NCBI GenBank assembly: GCA_903932885.1
Contig: CAIZHT010000036.1
Coordinates: 1 to 8,255 of the forward strand
DNA from: an uncultured Actinomycetes bacterium
GTDB taxonomy: Bacteria; Actinomycetota; Actinomycetes; Nanopelagicales; Nanopelagicaceae
DNA: 8,255 nt
Direction of reading: 5' to 3'
The notes below the pieces were generated by a model, which did no database searches, was not told the DNA's origin, and worked only from the letters and a program-made list of their open reading frames with translations. Positions 6,376 through 8,255 of this stretch are shown here, in pieces (within the stretch, counting starts at the first letter, position 1; each line of letters opens with the position of its first letter). Both the position numbers and the translations under genes were made by a program.

Positions 6376-7164
6376 ATGCGATTACTGCGCACATCACACC
6401 TAGGGCCAACTCTTATGGTCACCTTGGTTGGTTATCTACTCGCGCTTCGCTTTTGGTGGGAAGGGCCCTCTTATGTAATTGCCTTTACGGTCTTCTGTGG
6501 TCAATTAGTTGTGGGGTGGACCAATGATTTAGTTGATCTACCTTTAGATCAAAAAGAGGGTCGAACAAATAAACCGATGGTTGATGGAAAACTTTCTCCA
6601 ACTACCGTCAAGAGAGCTACATGGGTTGCACTTGTTTTCGTGACTCTATTTTCTCTCTTTGGTCCTATGGGAATTATTGGTGGATCGGTTCACTTATTAG
6701 GAGTTGGATCAGGTGTTGCATATAACTTCTATTTCAAATCAAATCGTTTTTCGTTCTTGCCCTATGCAATTTCATTTGCGGCTCTTCCTGCATCAATTAC
6801 ATTAAGTCGAAATGAAGTTCCACAACTCTGGCTTTTGATATCTGGCTCATGCCTAGGTGTTGCTGCCCACTTTGCTAATGTGGTCAAAGATATGGAACGC
6901 GATAGAGCGGCAGGGATTATGGGATTGCCGCAGATTCTGGGTTCTAGAAAAAGTACCTTGCTCTCAGGTTTGCTTCTCTTCTTTGTTTCAATTCTGATTT
7001 ATTTCGTTACTAAAACAATTCTCTTGCTTATTCTTGGAGCAATTAGTTTTTCTCTACTCTTGCTACCGGCAAGGTTTCGATTTATCGCAGTGATGGCCTT
7101 GGCTTTACTCGATGTGATTGCACTTGTTAGCGCTATGCCCGTTTCACCAAATTACGTAGCATAG
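6376..7164 (+). CDS. UbiA-family prenyltransferase
   Basis: This 262-residue integral membrane protein has about eight or nine hydrophobic segments and both aspartate motifs of the UbiA superfamily, which transfer isoprenoid chains to aromatic or other acceptors. The first motif is N50-D51-x2-D54-x3-D58 in GWTNDLVDLPLDQKEGR, followed by NKPMVDG at 65-71. The second is D172-x3-D176 in VVKDMERDRAAGIMGLP. These residues bind magnesium-diphosphate. The acceptor cannot be told: it lacks features that would let me call MenA, UbiA or heme O synthase. The ATG at 6376 is chosen because RLLRTSHLGPT is the usual start in related actinobacterial proteins. It has no ribosome binding site and probably a leaderless start. 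It diverges from the decarboxylase and overlaps the next gene tail to tail by 32 bp. Confidence 0.88.
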   Translation: MRLLRTSHLGPTLMVTLVGYLLALRFWWEGPSYVIAFTVFCGQLVVGWTNDLVDLPLDQKEGRTNKPMVDGKLSPTTVKRATWVALVFVTLFSLFGPMGIIGGSVHLLGVGSGVAYNFYFKSNRFSFLPYAISFAALPASITLSRNEVPQLWLLISGSCLGVAAHFANVVKDMERDRAAGIMGLPQILGSRKSTLLSGLLLFFVSILIYFVTKTILLLILGAISFSLLLLPARFRFIAVMALALLDVIALVSAMPVSPNYVA

Positions 7165-8255
7165 TTGGGAAGACAAATACGTGAAATGGTGCAACTGCAT
7201 ACCAATAAAGCCGTCCACCAAGTCCGCGCGGACTAAAGGTTGCCTCTTGAGTAATTAGTGTTTTTCCATTTTTTTCTTCAATACTAAATTCAAGCCACGC
7301 TTTTCCAGGCAAGATCATCTCTGCATACAGTTTCAATCGGCGCCCACGTTCTAATTCTTCAACGCGCCAAAAATCTAAACTCTCACCCACGCGCAGCAGA
7401 TCTTGATCTCTGCGTCCTCGCCGCAAACCAACGCCTCCAAAAATTCGATCTATCAAGCCACGCATGAACCATAAGAAATCTGCGCCGAACCAACCATGTT
7501 CGCCACCAATTCCCTCAATCTGTTTCCAAATTGCTTCTGCTGATTTTTCGGAAAGCACTTGGCGGCGGTCACGCAAAATAGTTTCGCCAGCCCACTCCGG
7601 ATCGCCTTGTGCTTTTTGCCATGGCGCAGTTGGAATGCTTGCATCAGACCATCGTGTTTCAACACCATGATCTGAAATTTTTGATAGCGCTAAACTCATT
7701 GCAGTTTCCACAGAAAGCAAACCCTCTTGTGGTGGTGGGATTAGATCATCGATGCTCTTTGCTGGATCTGCAACAACTTCACTAATCAATGATCCAACTA
7801 ATGGTCTGGCTAGGGCTGTTGGTACAGGTGTTACTAATCCAATCCAAAGACTAGAAAGTCCTGGAGTAAGTACTGGAACCTTGATAATCCATCTACGAGG
7901 AAGTCCAGAAAGTTTTGCAAATTTTTGCATCATGTCGGCATACGACAAAATTTCTGGTCCGCCAATGTCATAAATTTTTCCAACTGGAGTCTTGAGCGCT
8001 GCTGCATTTTTTAGATAGTAGAGAACATCTCGGATAGCAATCGGATGAGTTCTGTTTGAAACCCATTTCGGGGTCGTCATTATTGGAAGTCTGTGGGTGA
8101 GGTGTCGCAACATTTCAAATGATGCCGAACCAGAACCAATGATGATGCCGGCTCGAAGTTCTAATACAGGAACAGATGTTGATGCTAATTCTCTTCCGGT
8201 GCTTACTCGAGATGCAAGATGCTTACTAATGTTTTTATCATTTGCGATTCCGCCC
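7133..8255 (-). CDS. SDR-type NAD(P)-binding protein with C-terminal DUF2867 domain (5' end outside window)
   Basis: The frame is open from the window edge to TAG at 7133, giving 373 visible residues; an internal ATG at 8113 is not the start, because 47 in-frame codons upstream continue the family sequence. The first visible part (VPVLELRAGIIIGSGSASFE, about residues 28-47, and YDIGGPEILSYADMM, about 95-109) belongs to an atypical or extended short-chain dehydrogenase. The Rossmann glycine motif must lie beyond the window. From about residue 217 the sequence is DUF2867: EWAGETILRDRR, GGEHGWFGADFLWFMRGLID, GGVGLRRGRRD, then FSPRGLGGRLYWYAVAPFH. DUF2867 resembles lipid-binding START-like domains. 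The two-domain arrangement is common in actinobacteria; its substrate is not known to me. It converges on the prenyltransferase with a 32-bp coding overlap. Confidence 0.9.
   Translation of the reverse strand, partial: GGIANDKNISKHLASRVSTGRELASTSVPVLELRAGIIIGSGSASFEMLRHLTHRLPIMTTPKWVSNRTHPIAIRDVLYYLKNAAALKTPVGKIYDIGGPEILSYADMMQKFAKLSGLPRRWIIKVPVLTPGLSSLWIGLVTPVPTALARPLVGSLISEVVADPAKSIDDLIPPPQEGLLSVETAMSLALSKISDHGVETRWSDASIPTAPWQKAQGDPEWAGETILRDRRQVLSEKSAEAIWKQIEGIGGEHGWFGADFLWFMRGLIDRIFGGVGLRRGRRDQDLLRVGESLDFWRVEELERGRRLKLYAEMILPGKAWLEFSIEEKNGKTLITQEATFSPRGLGGRLYWYAVAPFHVFVFPTMLRNLVKRA

Noticed and set aside
8111..8113. ATG at 8113 as the start of the SDR-DUF2867 gene
   Set aside because: The frame stays open for 47 more codons to the window edge and these encode typical SDR sequence, so the gene begins outside the window.

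Overview
The window reads as a chromosomal segment from a streamlined actinobacterium of moderate GC. Three small families that are essentially confined to Actinobacteria lie within 3.5 kb (DUF2530, DUF3027, DUF3263). They are joined by the long mycobacterial-type cold-shock protein and a GroEL2-type chaperonin behind a CIRCE operator. Base composition by eye is well below that of Streptomyces or Mycobacterium, and genes abut or overlap. This fits small-genome aquatic lineages such as Ca. Nanopelagicales (acI); the lineage is inferred, the families are seen.

Layout. Positions 1-181 (+) hold the 3' end of a membrane-protein gene and a possible 26-residue membrane peptide coupled to it by ATGA. 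An MFS exporter follows (149-1423, -). It starts 12 bp from the divergent DUF2530 membrane protein (1436-1633, +), which converges on a cold-shock protein (1630-2013, -). Upstream of that on the minus strand come DUF3027 (2125-2817), groEL (2896-4518), DUF3263 (4669-4932) and a group II PLP-dependent decarboxylase (4993-6339). A UbiA-family prenyltransferase (6376-7164, +) diverges from the decarboxylase. It overlaps tail to tail with an SDR-DUF2867 protein (7133 to the window end, -) whose start is outside the window.

The best-supported control region is that of groEL: TTGCAC-N17-TAGATT, a CIRCE operator with one changed base starting at the expected transcription start, a GAGGAG ribosome binding site, and a long terminator hairpin after the gene. 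groES is not adjacent.

Two expression styles are visible. groEL and the cold-shock gene have strong ribosome binding sites. DUF2530, DUF3027, DUF3263, the decarboxylase and the prenyltransferase have none, but each has a -10-like hexamer ending 6-7 nt before its ATG, the pattern of leaderless transcription. For the decarboxylase/prenyltransferase pair, both hexamers are the outer ends of one perfect 9+5+9 bp palindrome.

I see no mobile element, CRISPR array, tRNA, rRNA, or clear novel defence or biosynthetic system. The decarboxylase/prenyltransferase divergon is the least explained part. No gene-free stretch exceeds 300 bp; the longest is 4519-4668, the groEL control region.
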